A stretch of DNA of 64,000 bases, from NCBI RefSeq assembly GCF_022539315.1, contig NC_066313.1, positions 66,963,934 to 67,027,933 on the forward strand. The letters run 5' to 3'. The notes under the pieces are model-generated. The model saw only the letters and a list, made by a program, of their open reading frames with translations, searched no databases and had not been told where the DNA came from. Below are positions 37,301 through 49,800 of this stretch, piece after piece; the stretch's first letter is position 1, and the number at the start of each line of letters is the position of its first letter. The translations under genes and the position numbers were made by a program. This DNA comes from Serinus canaria. Its lineage: Eukaryota; Chordata; Aves; Passeriformes; Fringillidae.

Positions 37301-38859
37301 AGAGCTTACTAAACTTATTGTTGTTTTTCTTTGTCAGTGTTATTAGCAACAACAAGGGAATGTGTTACCTGTTGGTTACCATCAGTCATGAAAAATAAGC
37401 TATTCATACTTCTTGTTAAGCATGACACGTTTCTAATATTTTTGAAAGTATTCTTATATTTCTGTTTTGTTTCTGTTCTATATTTCCAGAACATCCATCC
37501 TTCCCCCTTCCCCATCCTTTATATTTTGATGTCTTTTCATGCATATGTTTTTACAGCAAATGAGTCCTTTATAATCAGAAGAACTTGCATCAAGTAAAAG
37601 ATAAACTGCTATAAATTTTCTATTCAAATAAAACTCCTGAAATCAACACTACACTAATCAAAAGAGGCTCAAGTAAACAGATAATTTTGTTATATGGTCA
37701 AAAAGATGTGTCTTAGTAAGCACTAAGGAAAGATCTCAATTAGAGATCTCTCTGGACATCTTTGAAGAGAGCCAAATGAAGAGATTTCCTTTTTATAATT
37801 TTATTTTTTTTAAAAGATGGATTTAATAAGATGCTAGTAAGTAAAAGTATGATTAAAATTATATAAACTGTAATGATGACAAAACCAATTACCTCATTCC
37901 CAAAGAGATAGTCATCACTATACTGATACTTTCCTTATATGAATATATCTCAAAGAGCAGCAAAATTAACACTGTTGAATTTTTGTGGTGTGCGTATTAA
38001 ATTAAAGGGTGATTCCTCCAACATGCTGATGAACAGAGCAAAAGGTTTAAATAGAGTGAAAGAGTCAGGGCCTTTCTTCTGACTTTGCCTGGGCAGGAAA
38101 TGGACTTGGGCAGCCTAAGCCCAGGGTTCACAGGAAATTCCCAGAACCTGAACTGCTGCAGACATCTACACTGGAGCTTGTTGTCTGACCTCTATTTCTC
38201 TCCTGAAAAGGAAGAAGTGTTTCTGAGGAGACAATGATTCATGCCATCCCAAATTAGCCCATGGAGATAGGTTAGAGAAATCACATCCCAAACCAAGTTA
38301 TTTTCTATCAACTACAAGAGCCCACCATGACTAAGGTGGATGCAGATGTTTCTGCTGCAGACATACAGAGCCAGTGGACCTTCATGTCCCTCTTGTTTAG
38401 AGGGGGGTGACACTGATAATTTCTTAAGGAAACCAGGCAAAAGCCAGTTCTTTAAAAAGTGTGTTCCTTTGACTGTATATCTCTGGCTCATAGGTAGCTT
38501 CTGAGACAATTTCTGTGCTTCCACACTTCTTCCATCTTTTCCTTTCTGACCAGCTGCCGTGCCCATCCACTCTGTTCCTCTTATTCTCATTAGGATATTT
38601 CTCTGACCTTTCTGAAGGCATCCACTCCTCTGCTTTGCAGTGGCCAGCTTACACTTCCACAATTCATAGGACGGAATTCATCCCACAAAATTTCACTGGT
38701 GTCTATTTTACCCACTTTTTGTTTAGAAAATCTTGTTTTTCCTCTTAACTGTTGATATTTTATGTGGATGAGTAACAACATGAGGGAAAACTGAATGGTG
38801 AAGTAGAAAGAAAAATTAAGAGACACACAGTAATATTTTTTAACTACATAAAGATGTTG
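34311..38859. other. Non-coding DNA, nothing recognised
   Basis: Unique AT-rich sequence. Open frames at 35759-36016, 36170-36511 and 38312-38662 have no domain motifs, and each overlaps an equally long frame on another register. The stretch 35270-35520 is somewhat GC-richer. No transposon was recognised. Confidence 0.6.
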
Positions 38860-39058
38860 AAAGAGGTCAGGATTAATGGGCTTAAATTAATGGGATTCCA
38901 GTTAGACATCTGGGAAACATTTCTAGCAGTAAAGTGGTAGATTAAGTTGCTTGGGGAAGCCACAAGAGCTCCATCAATGGAAGTTTTTAAGAACAGGTTG
39001 AGCAAACCTCTGCCAAGATTGGTGCTCTTATGACTGAACCTGCCCTGAGGAGTCTATT
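38860..39058 (+). mobile_element. CR1 LINE (older subfamily), ORF2 C-terminal end
   Basis: GGGCTTAAATTAATGGGATT, then CAGTTAGACATCTGGGAAAC and GAAGTTTTTAAGAACAGGTT match the 3' coding end of CR1. Translated in frame from 38879 it gives LDIWETFLAVK, a stop (TAG at 38939), then APSMEVFKNRLSKPLPRLV, corresponding to 'LDIREKFLTV...APSLEVFKxRLDxxLxxLV' at the CR1 ORF2 C-terminus. The 3' UTR is cut short after CTGCCCTGAGGAG. An internal stop and substitutions mark it as an old dead copy. Confidence 0.88.
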
Positions 39059-41455
39059 AAATTTGCATGAATTATGGTCACCACTCACAAGAGTTGAATT
39101 AATACCACAAGAGTGCCATGGTGCAAAAGACACACAGCAGAAGGCAGCAGAGACTTATCACAAGGTGATACTTCTGCACTGCTGAAGGAAAACTTTGCTT
39201 TCTCCTCCTTGCCTTCCACCCACCTTCTCTCTTTTCCCAAAAAGATGTGGCAGTGCAGTGCCACCCCTGAGAGAGTGGATTGGAGAGGAGGGATGTGCTG
39301 CCCAGAAGGGTAAGGGATGAGGCTCCTTGGTGTTTTTCACGTGCTCTTCCTTACTGACTTCTTTCTTCCTCATGGCTCACTCTGGCCATCTTTCAGTCAG
39401 GAGGCTTGGGAACTGACTTATTTCCAGACATAGATGCATGCATCCTTTATTCCCTGACAGAATGAGAACTTTTCTATCTCTGCCCCAGGAATCCTGAGCC
39501 TAAGGTTTACAAGAAAGACTGAGTCTTTCAGAAATTTCCTCTCTCTGAACACAGATGGTACCAGGACCTCAGCACCCTTCACGAGAATCTTTACTTCTTG
39601 TTTCCTCCTCCTTCCCATTGATTTGCACTGATTTACACTTTTTTTGATTCACTTCTTCTTCCCCTCCTTCTTCTTGTTTACCTCCTCATTTGCCAGTTAC
39701 AATTTTTCTTGATCCATTTTTCTTCTTATATCCAAAGCCAGTTTTTTCCTACTTTTTTATTTCCTCTTTGAGAAATAAATTCTCTCGTTCTGAATTAGAC
39801 TAGTCCAGAATAATTGAAGATCTGTGTAATATAGAACAGCTTTACTGTTATTTATAACAATAATTAAGAAAAAGAGAAAGTATATTTGAATTAAATGCGT
39901 CACTGCCTGAATCATCTTCTTCCGTCTACTATATCACTCTGTGACAAAAACTAACAGATTTTATGTTTCCATGTGTCATTTTTAAGTTCTAAAGCTGTCT
40001 TAGTTTTTTTCTAGGAAAACCTCAGTTCAATATCTGCCACCTCTATGGGACACCAATATGGGACAATTATTTTATAATCAGAACATGCATATCTGAGCCA
40101 AAATCTTATTTCTGTAAATATGCACCTTCATAGAAAATACCTAGCTCCATTGCCTTGCAAATTATTTTACAGAACATGAAAGAAGTGATGCACAGGTAAA
40201 CAAATGCATACACATAAATTTGTATAATATTTTTATTAAATGTACCTGTAGCTCGATGACTAATTAGAAGAGACAGAAGAAAAAACTAAAAGCAAACACA
40301 TATTAAGAGAAAACACTGCAAGGTGGTCAGCTATCTCTGGAACTGCAAAATTGAGAGAAGGGGTAAATTAAATAGTGTGGAACCTGGGGATACTTATTAG
40401 GCCATCAGCAGGGAGCAAGATGGGGATGTCACACCTAGCAGAAGGAGGAAGACTCATGTAAAGTTGGATGAGATCCAGTTTGTGCTGTAGATTTATGCAG
40501 TTAATTTTGTCCCTTGGCTGCATTCTGATGAGCACTTCTCCCCGACATACACCAAGAAAATTGCTTGATTATAGCTGTGTTAATGGTAATCAGCATGCTA
40601 ATGAGCACCAGAAGGTCGTTACAGAAAAGAGAGGTTCAAAGATGTATAACCTAGAGGAGAGGATGAAGTAAATCTTCAGGGAATGCAAGTGTCTTGTTTG
40701 TAGGTCATAGATTATTTGTTTTGGTCATTGTAGAGCACAGGGAGTTTAATTTAAGGACAGAAAAAATTAAGCTTTTTGAATTTTAGGAGCAGCATAACTT
40801 AATTAAATATGTGCCTATGAAGTAGACAGCAAACAGCTCTGGATTGTTTTTGCTCTATTCTAATGTGTTCCTTGATAGAGATTATACAAGTGTAGTTTAT
40901 GTCTTTCATGATGTGAATCTAACATTTATTCATGCTTAATATAAAAATTGGAATAACACTTACAGCATTTTGTATTTTGCTAATGACACAGAGTAAAAGA
41001 GGAAAGGTTTTGCAGGAAGAAATCCAGAGCAAGCATGTCAAAATATAAAGTGAACATTAAAAGGCAGTGAAATCAGAGGAAAATGAAAATCTATCAATGT
41101 GTAAGAGATGCCAGTGAGATAAAAGAAACCATGCAAAATAGTAGTTATAAAATTAGTAAAAAAAGTTGAATATCAGTTACATAAATATCGTAGGGAGCAT
41201 GTAAAATGCTAAGCTGGTAAATATCTTCCTATTTAATTCAAGTTTCTAGTTCTGTTTCAAAAGGTTAATGTGCTCCCTGTGAGAAAAGAACATTTGGATG
41301 GTTGTTCCAGAGAGAAAATGACACTGAATAAGGATTGCACCTGCTTTAGGGGAAGCCTCAGGAAGAGGGAAATCTAACAGAGATACTGAAAGAATAGGTT
41401 TAGGAGGTTTAACACCTTCTGAGCTCTAGGCAGCCCAGATTTAGATGGAGATATT

Positions 41456-41501
41456 AAAAAAAACCCAAACCAAACTAAACCAAACAAAACAATCCCAAAA
41501 C
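41456..41501. repeat. A/C-rich (CCAAA)n tract
   Basis: Imperfect CCAAAC / CTAAAC / CAAAAC units over about 45 bases, A and C with a couple of T. The appearance is like the 32.2 kb tract. Simple repeat only. Confidence 0.8.
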
Positions 41502-44223
41502 AGTTACCCTCCGTATTAGCAAGTAGTTGAAGTTCAAAGGAGAATGCACCTCTCAGCAGGAGAAATAGGAACAAAGGTTTTGAAAGGGAATTTTCATGTA
41601 GGTGGTTGAACAGGACACACTGAGCTTTTCCGGACCTCTAGAAGCTAGAAAATCAGAGAACAGAATGAAAGAAAACACCAACACAAGCAAGAACTCCCAC
41701 ACCACCCTTTCTTGTTTTGTTCAGTTTCTTTGGTCTCTTTGTTTATGGGTCTCAGAAGGAAAAGCTTAATTATACGTTGAATCAGAAACCAATCCTATCT
41801 TGAGCTGTGGGGAAAATGGCCAGAGAAATTGGTAAGGTGTTTTGGACAGCTAGAAACTGACCACACCTCCTCAGAGAATTTGCATCTCTAACATTCAATG
41901 CCTACAGCTCAGATGCTACAACAAAAAGGCTTTAATCCCTTCCAAGAGTCATGTGTGGTGTAAAGGCTGTAAAATAATTCTAATCCTTATTCTAAAAGTT
42001 ATGTCTGACTTGACGTTTCATGCTTATATGTGCCACTAGTTAAAAGCACATATCAGCCCTACTAGATTTTACCATTTCAAAGACCTGATGTGTTTATTTA
42101 GGCCTCCTTATAGTAAGCAGAGAGTAAATGGAACTTCCAGGGGGTGGGATCACCCTAAAGTAGACACAGATGACAAAACACATGCAATCAGTGTTTGCAA
42201 TGCTCTGAGTCATCTGCACCAGGTTGGTAAAATAGGAGCTAAGGGAAGTACCAGTCCTTTTGAAATGCTACCTGGAGGTCTGGTGAGAATCCCTGGGGAT
42301 CTGTTTTTCACATGGGCAACCAAATTGAAGTGCACCTGTTCAAGAGAAGCTGTTTTCTAGGAACACCTATCAGCAATTTTAAAGTGTAGAAGGGGTTTTG
42401 CACTAGCTGCTTACCTCCTAGGCCATTTAAAATAAAAGGAAAATACTTGGAGTGTATATTGTTAAAAAAAAATATATTCTTTTCCGTAGTACTCTGGAAT
42501 GTGTTCCTGCAAGTACTTTTCAAAACTGTGAGCAGGCTGAGCTTCCTACGTGTTTTCTTAAAATGCTTCCCTTCTGCTCAGACAAGAGCAAAAATGGTGC
42601 AATAAAACATTGCTCCAAAAACCCAAACAGTATCCACTGTGGCATTAGTATGACCAGACATATGAAACAGCAATGGCATTGATGGCAAAATCTACAAAGA
42701 ATCAAGGGTGATGGCAAAACAATGCAAGAAATTATGAGACTAAAGCCATAGAACAGAGATCAGGTAAGGGGTGATGGATATCGCATGTGGTTTGATCCCC
42801 AGACTGTTCTCAGAGAAAGAGAAAAACAAAAAATGTGCAATAGATATAGACTGTGCCAAACAACCAGAAAGTTGCATAAAGTCAGGGTGACTGATTGCAT
42901 TTTGGATATTAGTACTATTCTGACTTATCCCCCGTTTTTCTTTTTCAATTTCTTTCTGGATCATTTTAGTTTCCTCTTCAGATTCTCCTCAATGTTTCTC
43001 TGTTCTCTCTTAGTATTATCACTTTTTTGACAACAGCCTGGCTCCAGGAAACCTGTGACATGTTCACTGCAAGGGTTCCTTCTGTGGTCTTCTGCAATGG
43101 CTCATTTTTCAGACTCTGTGTATAAGACATGACTCAAACATCCAATGTCATTACACAAAGGCAATTCCTTTTCCATTATATTTATTAGTAAACATTTATT
43201 ATTATTGTTTATTAGAATATTTTTTAACTCACTTGAGTACTTGTTTCAGTGGGACAGGCAGGCAACTGTTTTAATTTTTACCAATCAGAATGCACCTGTT
43301 GGAAAACCAAGACAAACCGAATCACTTGAATTTCACTAACTTTGATAATGACTCTGCATATTGTCTTCCCCACAGGCAGAGAACTTTTCCAAAGACAGTA
43401 GGGGCTGGCTACAAGCAATTGGCCTAGCTGCAGCCTGATGGTGTTTATGTGAAAAAATGTGTCTCTGTTGGTAACAGTGCGTGAGGCACAGAGCAGAATG
43501 GCTTGAGTGCAGCTACTGCCTTGGGAAGTGCCTTGTGTCAAAGAGCTTCCTAAGGACAGACTCAACCCAGAAGTGGATTCAGGTGCATAAACTCGATCTG
43601 CTGGTGGTGTTTTAGCTCCCTTAGAGCATTTATGCCACTGCATCTATGTAGTTGACAGACATGGCATGACAGCTCTGGCAAAGGTAATTGACTGAGGTGC
43701 AGGTGAGGTGGTGATACATGATTGTGTTTTGACTATTGTACCTTATCCTGCAGAATAAGGAGCATTCTTGAGAAGGTGTAAGTCTGACACAGGGAACAGT
43801 TAAGGGTTTGGAGGAACTAAAACCACACAGCATCTTATGAAGTTGAACCACAGCTCTCAAAAGGTGGATTAGTTGATTAAATTGCATGGGTTTCATACAT
43901 GTGACTACACAGAAAAGCCCAAGCATCAGATCTCCCAACGAAGGCATTTCAGGGAAGTATCTGCATTTATAATTTTTTAAATTGTTCTGAACACAGCTAA
44001 GCCTAAAAAAAAGCCAAGGGATTGAATTATTTATTTAACAACTTTCTCTGATAATTTTCCTTTTTTACCCATGGTGTGTCCTTAAAGGAAAGTGTGAAGA
44101 TGAAAAGTTGCACCTTCCTTGTAAAGATGGAATAATGGCTGAGCTGTTAAGGTTTACTTTCTTTGTGAAATTGGACATGCTGGTAGGATTTTGCAATTTT
44201 CCACAGACACAGGAAAAACTAAT

Positions 44224-44248
44224 GCTGCCTTTTTACAGCTGCCTTTTT
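44224..44248. repeat. Short 14-bp-period duplication
   Basis: GCTGCCTTTTT at 44224-44234 recurs at 44238-44248, separated by ACA. Small slippage duplication. Confidence 0.75.
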
Positions 44249-46228
44249 GAATATAAGCTAATCAGTTCCTGAAGTATTCCATCATACACTGAATGCCTTA
44301 TTAAGGGGTCTTCCAGAAAGAAAAATATCCAAAGGCATAGAATTTGCAACAGGCAAAGTACTGTTCTCTGGGTGATCATGGTGAATGCTACATGGTATAA
44401 ACAGGAGTTCAAAAGACAAAGTGTGCAACTTTTTATAGGACTCTCTAATTCATTATGGATTGCAAATAAAAAATATGAATACAAATTCAAAATTCAGTTT
44501 CTTTTCTCACTAGTCCCTGAAGAATAAAATAATAACTTTTAGCTAATGACCAAACTATTATTATTATTTAAACTGAACTGATATAGCTAACACAAGCAGT
44601 CTACAAAAAAAATCCCAAACTTGTCAAATATAAAATTCAGGTCCAGTCAAAACACCTGAAAGATACATTGCATTTTAAAACACAAGAATATTGAATCTTG
44701 AATAAGAAGTTACAAATCTAAATGGACTGTTAAAATAGTTCCCAGAAGGAATATTTCCTTCCAGATTATGCATATCAAAGCCATAATTGTTTCTTAAAAT
44801 AAACAAGGATAAAAATAGAACTAAAAGCCTTCATGACCAAGCTGGCACTGGACACTGAAAGAACATTAACAACAGAATGAAATATCTGTGTGTACGAATT
44901 CTTCATCTGGACAGCGCCAGCTGAGTATTATGAGATACTGTTTAAAGTAATTATTAAGGCACTTCATGCTTCCCACAAAAAACCCTAACTTTACCCACTG
45001 TGATCTTCACTATATTTTGATCAATTTCTCATAAAGATTTTATGGTCAGCTTCTTGCATTTATAGTCATGAAGAGAAGGAAGCAGAAGATTAACGTTTCT
45101 GATGGCAAAAAAGTTAGCAGAATTCCATGCTGAGGAGAAAAGTACATAGGAAGGAAACTAAATTAAATTGAACTAAGTTAAAACACTCAGAATTTGCCTG
45201 CTTTTAAATTAGGGCATAGGATTCTGTGCTCAATTTAGCTGTCAATACATGGACATTCAATGATGTTTGAGAGACTCAAGCTGCTGCTCCAGAGAAGGGC
45301 ACACCTACTGCCAAGATTGTCACATCTGCCAGGACTATGCAGACACTTGAGATATATTTTTGACATCCAAAATATGGACAGATAGGTTCCTATGAGATGG
45401 CAGCTGCTTTTAACCCTTATATTTCAGGTTCAGTTGCTTCAAGAAGGACACCTATTGTCATTTGAGGTGCTCCTATGTAACTTATCCAACCTCCCAGTTC
45501 CTACATGGGCATTCCATAAGCCTTTCATGGTCAAATCTACCAGTCCTGTGTTGACAGGAAGTTTCTGGAAACAGCAGAAGGTAGGACCTTAGAAAATGTT
45601 CAGAAAAGGACCTTTTGATGAAAAGAACTTGGGGGGAAAATGGTGTAAATAAGTAAATTATTATCTAAGAAAGGTGAGATTATGGAAATAGAAGTCAATA
45701 AAATAAAGACAGAAAAAATGTGGTCCATATCTGTTTGCTCAATGTCATAGTGCAAGTGATGGTCAAAACCACTAATAGGCACAAACCCCAAAATCTGACA
45801 GGTGGAGATATACTTGAAGAAACATTGTCCAGAAAGTAACACTGCTCAGGAGAAGATTGGATATCAAAAATACTTGGACTTTGCACAGTAAAAATTGAAA
45901 AACACCCTCAGCTTGATGTAAATTCTGGGGGTTCAGGTGTTCTCCTCCACTCACCAAATATAAGTTTGTAAAATTATTCATTAATTTTTTCCTCCTCCAG
46001 ACCTACTGCCTATGTACCTTCTCAGAATTGTTATCTGGCAGCATAAGGTCAGCAGTTACCTCTTTTATCACATTCCTCAGGGAGGGTCATCTGGCTTATT
46101 TGAAAAGCTCACTTTAGAACAAGTTAATCTCTTGGTAGATTTTTGTTCATTTCATTAGTTTTAAAGGCATCCCAAAACAATAACTCATATGTAAACCTCT
46201 TCTGAGCAAATAAATCCTGGAGGGCCCA

Positions 46229-46826
46229 TCATGTGCTGTTGTTCTCTGCCTTAAACCTACAGGACAATGAGCTGGGGACAACTCTACAAGCAGTAGTAAT
46301 GAGCATGGGAGCTTGTGTTAGAAGTAGCTTAATTTGTATTTGGCACACAGCCACTCTCACATTTCTTCCTTTATTGGCTGTTCTTACAGGCACTAGGTAT
46401 GGGAATAGGTGTGCATTTAACCTCATAGGGTGTAGAATAGGCTGCAGCAAGCTGTTTGTATTTGGTGTAAGGTTTAGAAGTAATATTTTTGTCATTATAT
46501 AGCACTGTTATTATACTATTATATTGCTGTGTTATCAAATGTAGCAAATGTTGTATAAATGTGGCATATTGCCTAGTAATAACATTATTATTGACCAAAT
46601 ATCCAGCTTCAGCAGAAATGTTGGTCTGTGCTGCAGGTTGTGAAGTGAAACATTTGTTTGCCTGCTCTAATGCATCAGTCAGTTTCCTCTCAAGTTTAAA
46701 TCTTCTGTTAGCAAGCCCCAGGTGTTGAATATACCAAGTGTGGCATGATCCAAGTGTTACTCTATTCCATTTCCAAGTTTCCTGGGAACTTAGCAGCAAA
46801 TACATTCTCTGGTAGGATTTATGCAT
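46229..46826 (-). other. Stop-poor segment, unrecognised open frames
   Basis: On the - strand a 151-codon frame (46371-46826) overlaps an 88-codon frame (46229-46495), while the + strand has 89- and 79-codon frames in the same place. The longest one has a heptad-like stretch (RRFKLERKLTDALEQANKCF) and Asn/Thr/Gln-rich text with a few NxT/S sites, which reads more like protein than most frames here. I recognise no family, domain or catalytic motif. In DNA of this composition a frame of this length is borderline by chance. It could be a fossil of an old transposon or viral insertion; this is a guess. Confidence 0.2.
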
Positions 46827-49800
46827 AGCATGGGAAAAACTGCCCTTTCTTCCAATAAATAAGATCTCTTCCTTTCCTTTTGTGCACTTCTTTTACACAT
46901 GTGGAAGTATGAATCTAAAGAAGAAAAGAAAAATTGACCCAGCTTCTGAAATTTTAACCTCCATTTGCTCCTTGTTTTTGATCTTTCAATGACAATAATT
47001 TGCTTCATCAGTGAATCCCAATTCAGAAAAGCACATGCAAGCCCTCTCCTGCTTCTTGCAAATACCTGAGCTAAGAATTGAGCAGTCACTATGAAACAGG
47101 ACTCAGAACTGCTGTATAAGCTTCCATCATGTAGCAAGTGGTGCCAGGTTTTCTCTTCTGTTTTTGTTCCAGTCTTTCACTCTGAGACAATTTGCCCATT
47201 TCTTTGATCAAATGTCCCCAAGAATTCCAGGAACATCACAGACTTTATTCCCACACAACTACTAAAAGCATAAGGTTCTAGTTACTGCAGATCCAAGAAA
47301 ATAAAGTATAACCAGGAGCAGTTTTCTCCTTTCTTATTCTTTCATTGTGTGCAATGCCCTTAGGTTTTTTATCACTATATATGCAGATGTGGAAAGAAAA
47401 TCAGCTACTTTTGCACAGGTTCAGAGACCAGTTAAATTAAAATGGTTAAAAGTAATTTGTTGATCTTTTTACATAGTGTTTATATACTAGAAGCATCACC
47501 TCAGACCAGCTATTTTAACATAATGTAATTTTGCAAAATATTGGTTTAGTAGCAAAAAATTCTATAGAAGGAATCATATTGGATAAAGTATCGCTCATGG
47601 TGTAATTTTAATTCTGAAATACCTTGCTAAGAGGGTTTATTTAAATAGATTCTCTCTGAGATGAATATTTAGAAAAAATTCCTACAGGATGATTTATAGA
47701 AAAATTATATGAACAGAATGAAGGACAGAAGAATTTTATTAGAAAAGAGACTCATTTCCACAAAATATAAATTATACCTTTTAGAAACTATATTGAATTT
47801 TATTAATATTCTGCAGACAGCCTGCAGTGTTAATCTCCACCCCTACCTATAAGATTTTCATTATGAGGTACAAAGTGTATTTACCCTTTAACCAAATAAT
47901 TTTTGAGTACTTCAATGCAGCCTTCACTGCAGTTTACATATCTTACAAAACATTTTCCTTTTGGACACACAGCTTATTTTGGGGCTTTATTCTACCTAAA
48001 ATCTTTGGTGAAACATTTACATATGTGTGAATATATATAAGCTGTTACACACATGCAAATGCATCTATGTAAATATAAGATTTGTACTTATTGGTATTCA
48101 ATTTACGCTTATCTCATATTTCTACCACAGGTATAAATTTTGGTGTTTGTACATTGCACAGAGGATCTTTAGCACTTTTATACAGACTGCCTGACACTGA
48201 ATTCCTTTCTGCCTGTTTGAGACTCAAGATACAGAGACATATACCAACAAATCATTAAGCAGAGAGATTTGGATAATCAGTAGTTTGTTTACAATTATTG
48301 CTTATTAATTATTATTGTTTATCAAATATTATTGATCTTATTACTTCTTTTCACCACAGAACTCCTCCTTCCTTTGAAGCTCAAGAAAGAATTTATGAAT
48401 TTTTTTTGTAAATGAGGCTAATCTCTGCATCAATCATCCCAGAAATATGAAGATGTGTTTTTTGCAAGGAAAAATAAGAGGTAGGGAGTTCCACTTATAT
48501 GTTCTGGGAGATTTCTTAGAAACAGTGATCTACAGCTGTAACCATGAGAATACAGAATACAGTGCCAACTCAACAAAAGCCAGAAACTTGACATTTTTGT
48601 ACAGGTAATAGATCTTTCCTCTAAAAAATAAATATTTAGAAATCATGTCTCAATTGGAACTAATTTTTCAAAACTCCAGAGCAAAACAAAACAAAATTAA
48701 TGGTGTGTGAAAATTGAATCAAATACAGAATGTGTCAGAAAAGATTTAACTGTGACTAATAAAATCTCTCTCTGGAAAAAATATAGCATAAACATACCTA
48801 GAAAGTTCTAGATATACCTCCTTGATGGCATACATAAATTATCTTCTGACCGCTTCAACATACATATTTCTTTAAAACATCCATAATCAGCCCATTATAT
48901 CGACATGTATACATTGATTTTCTGTACATTATGACTGGCTTCTAGCTCTCTAGAACTGCTTTGTCCTATTATGTTGAAGGGATTTGTTCAGTTTTGTAAG
49001 CTGTTAGCCATAAATATATGACTAACAGTATTAATCCTGCAAAGAGAATCCTTGCAACAAACCATGAATCATTTAATAGCCCTGTTTGTTGTACAGTGAG
49101 GATCTGATTCTGGCTTCAGTGCCAAGCCTGAGTAAATCAGATTTGCTCAGGGGAGTTCTGGAGACAATAGAGCACTACAAAATTGTCCTCTCTTGGACCA
49201 TGACCTCCTTGGAGGTCTCAATTAGTCCTTAGAACTGAAGGAGTTGATGTGGTTGTTGATCTACATGCTTCACGTGGTTTGTTTTGATGTTCATCCTCCC
49301 AAAATAGCCAGCAATGTCAAGCACAGTGTGAGAGATTTTATGCCAGTCCCTCTGGAAGTTAGCTCTACAATACATATAAGCACAATTTCCCCCTTGCCAC
49401 GTTGTCCCTGTATTGCAGTCCTGGGGTCACTGAGACTGTTCACAGCTGGGGAGGTCAATACAGTGTTTTCCTGTAGAAAAATCAACCACATGATGTTGTC
49501 CTCACATGTCTTCTTCTTGTCCTTGAGATCTCAGCCCAACAGATCCTCCAACAAATCTAATTGCAGTTGAAACAAATGATTGCTGTAAGTCTCTTCCAGG
49601 CTAGCTGTTCTATTTGTAGAATTCTATACTCCCACTCTAGACCCACAGACTTAGTTTTCCCAAATTTTAATCCCTGAGCTGGGGTCTAACAGTGATTGTA
49701 GTTAGGGACTATTGACCCTAAAATGGGGAACTTACTTCACGTTTCTTGCAAAGGCTCTTTCCTTTTTAGCAAAACATTTGTGAGTATTTCACTGTTCACT

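Larger units (their letters stand above)
39059..46228. other. Non-coding DNA with minor simple repeats
   Basis: No gene recognised. A pyrimidine-rich stretch covers about 39640-39770 (CTTCTTC/CCTCCTTC units), an A/C-rich tract lies at 41456-41501, and an 11-base unit GCTGCCTTTTT is duplicated at 44224-44248. Near 45280-45300 the words CCAGAGAAGGGCA recall CR1, but the flanks do not agree. Open frames at 43278-43643 and 43630-43947 (-) are motif-free. Confidence 0.6.

Noticed and set aside
45270..45300. CR1-like words CCAGAGAAGGGCA
   Set aside because: Flanking sequence does not continue the CR1 match in either direction.
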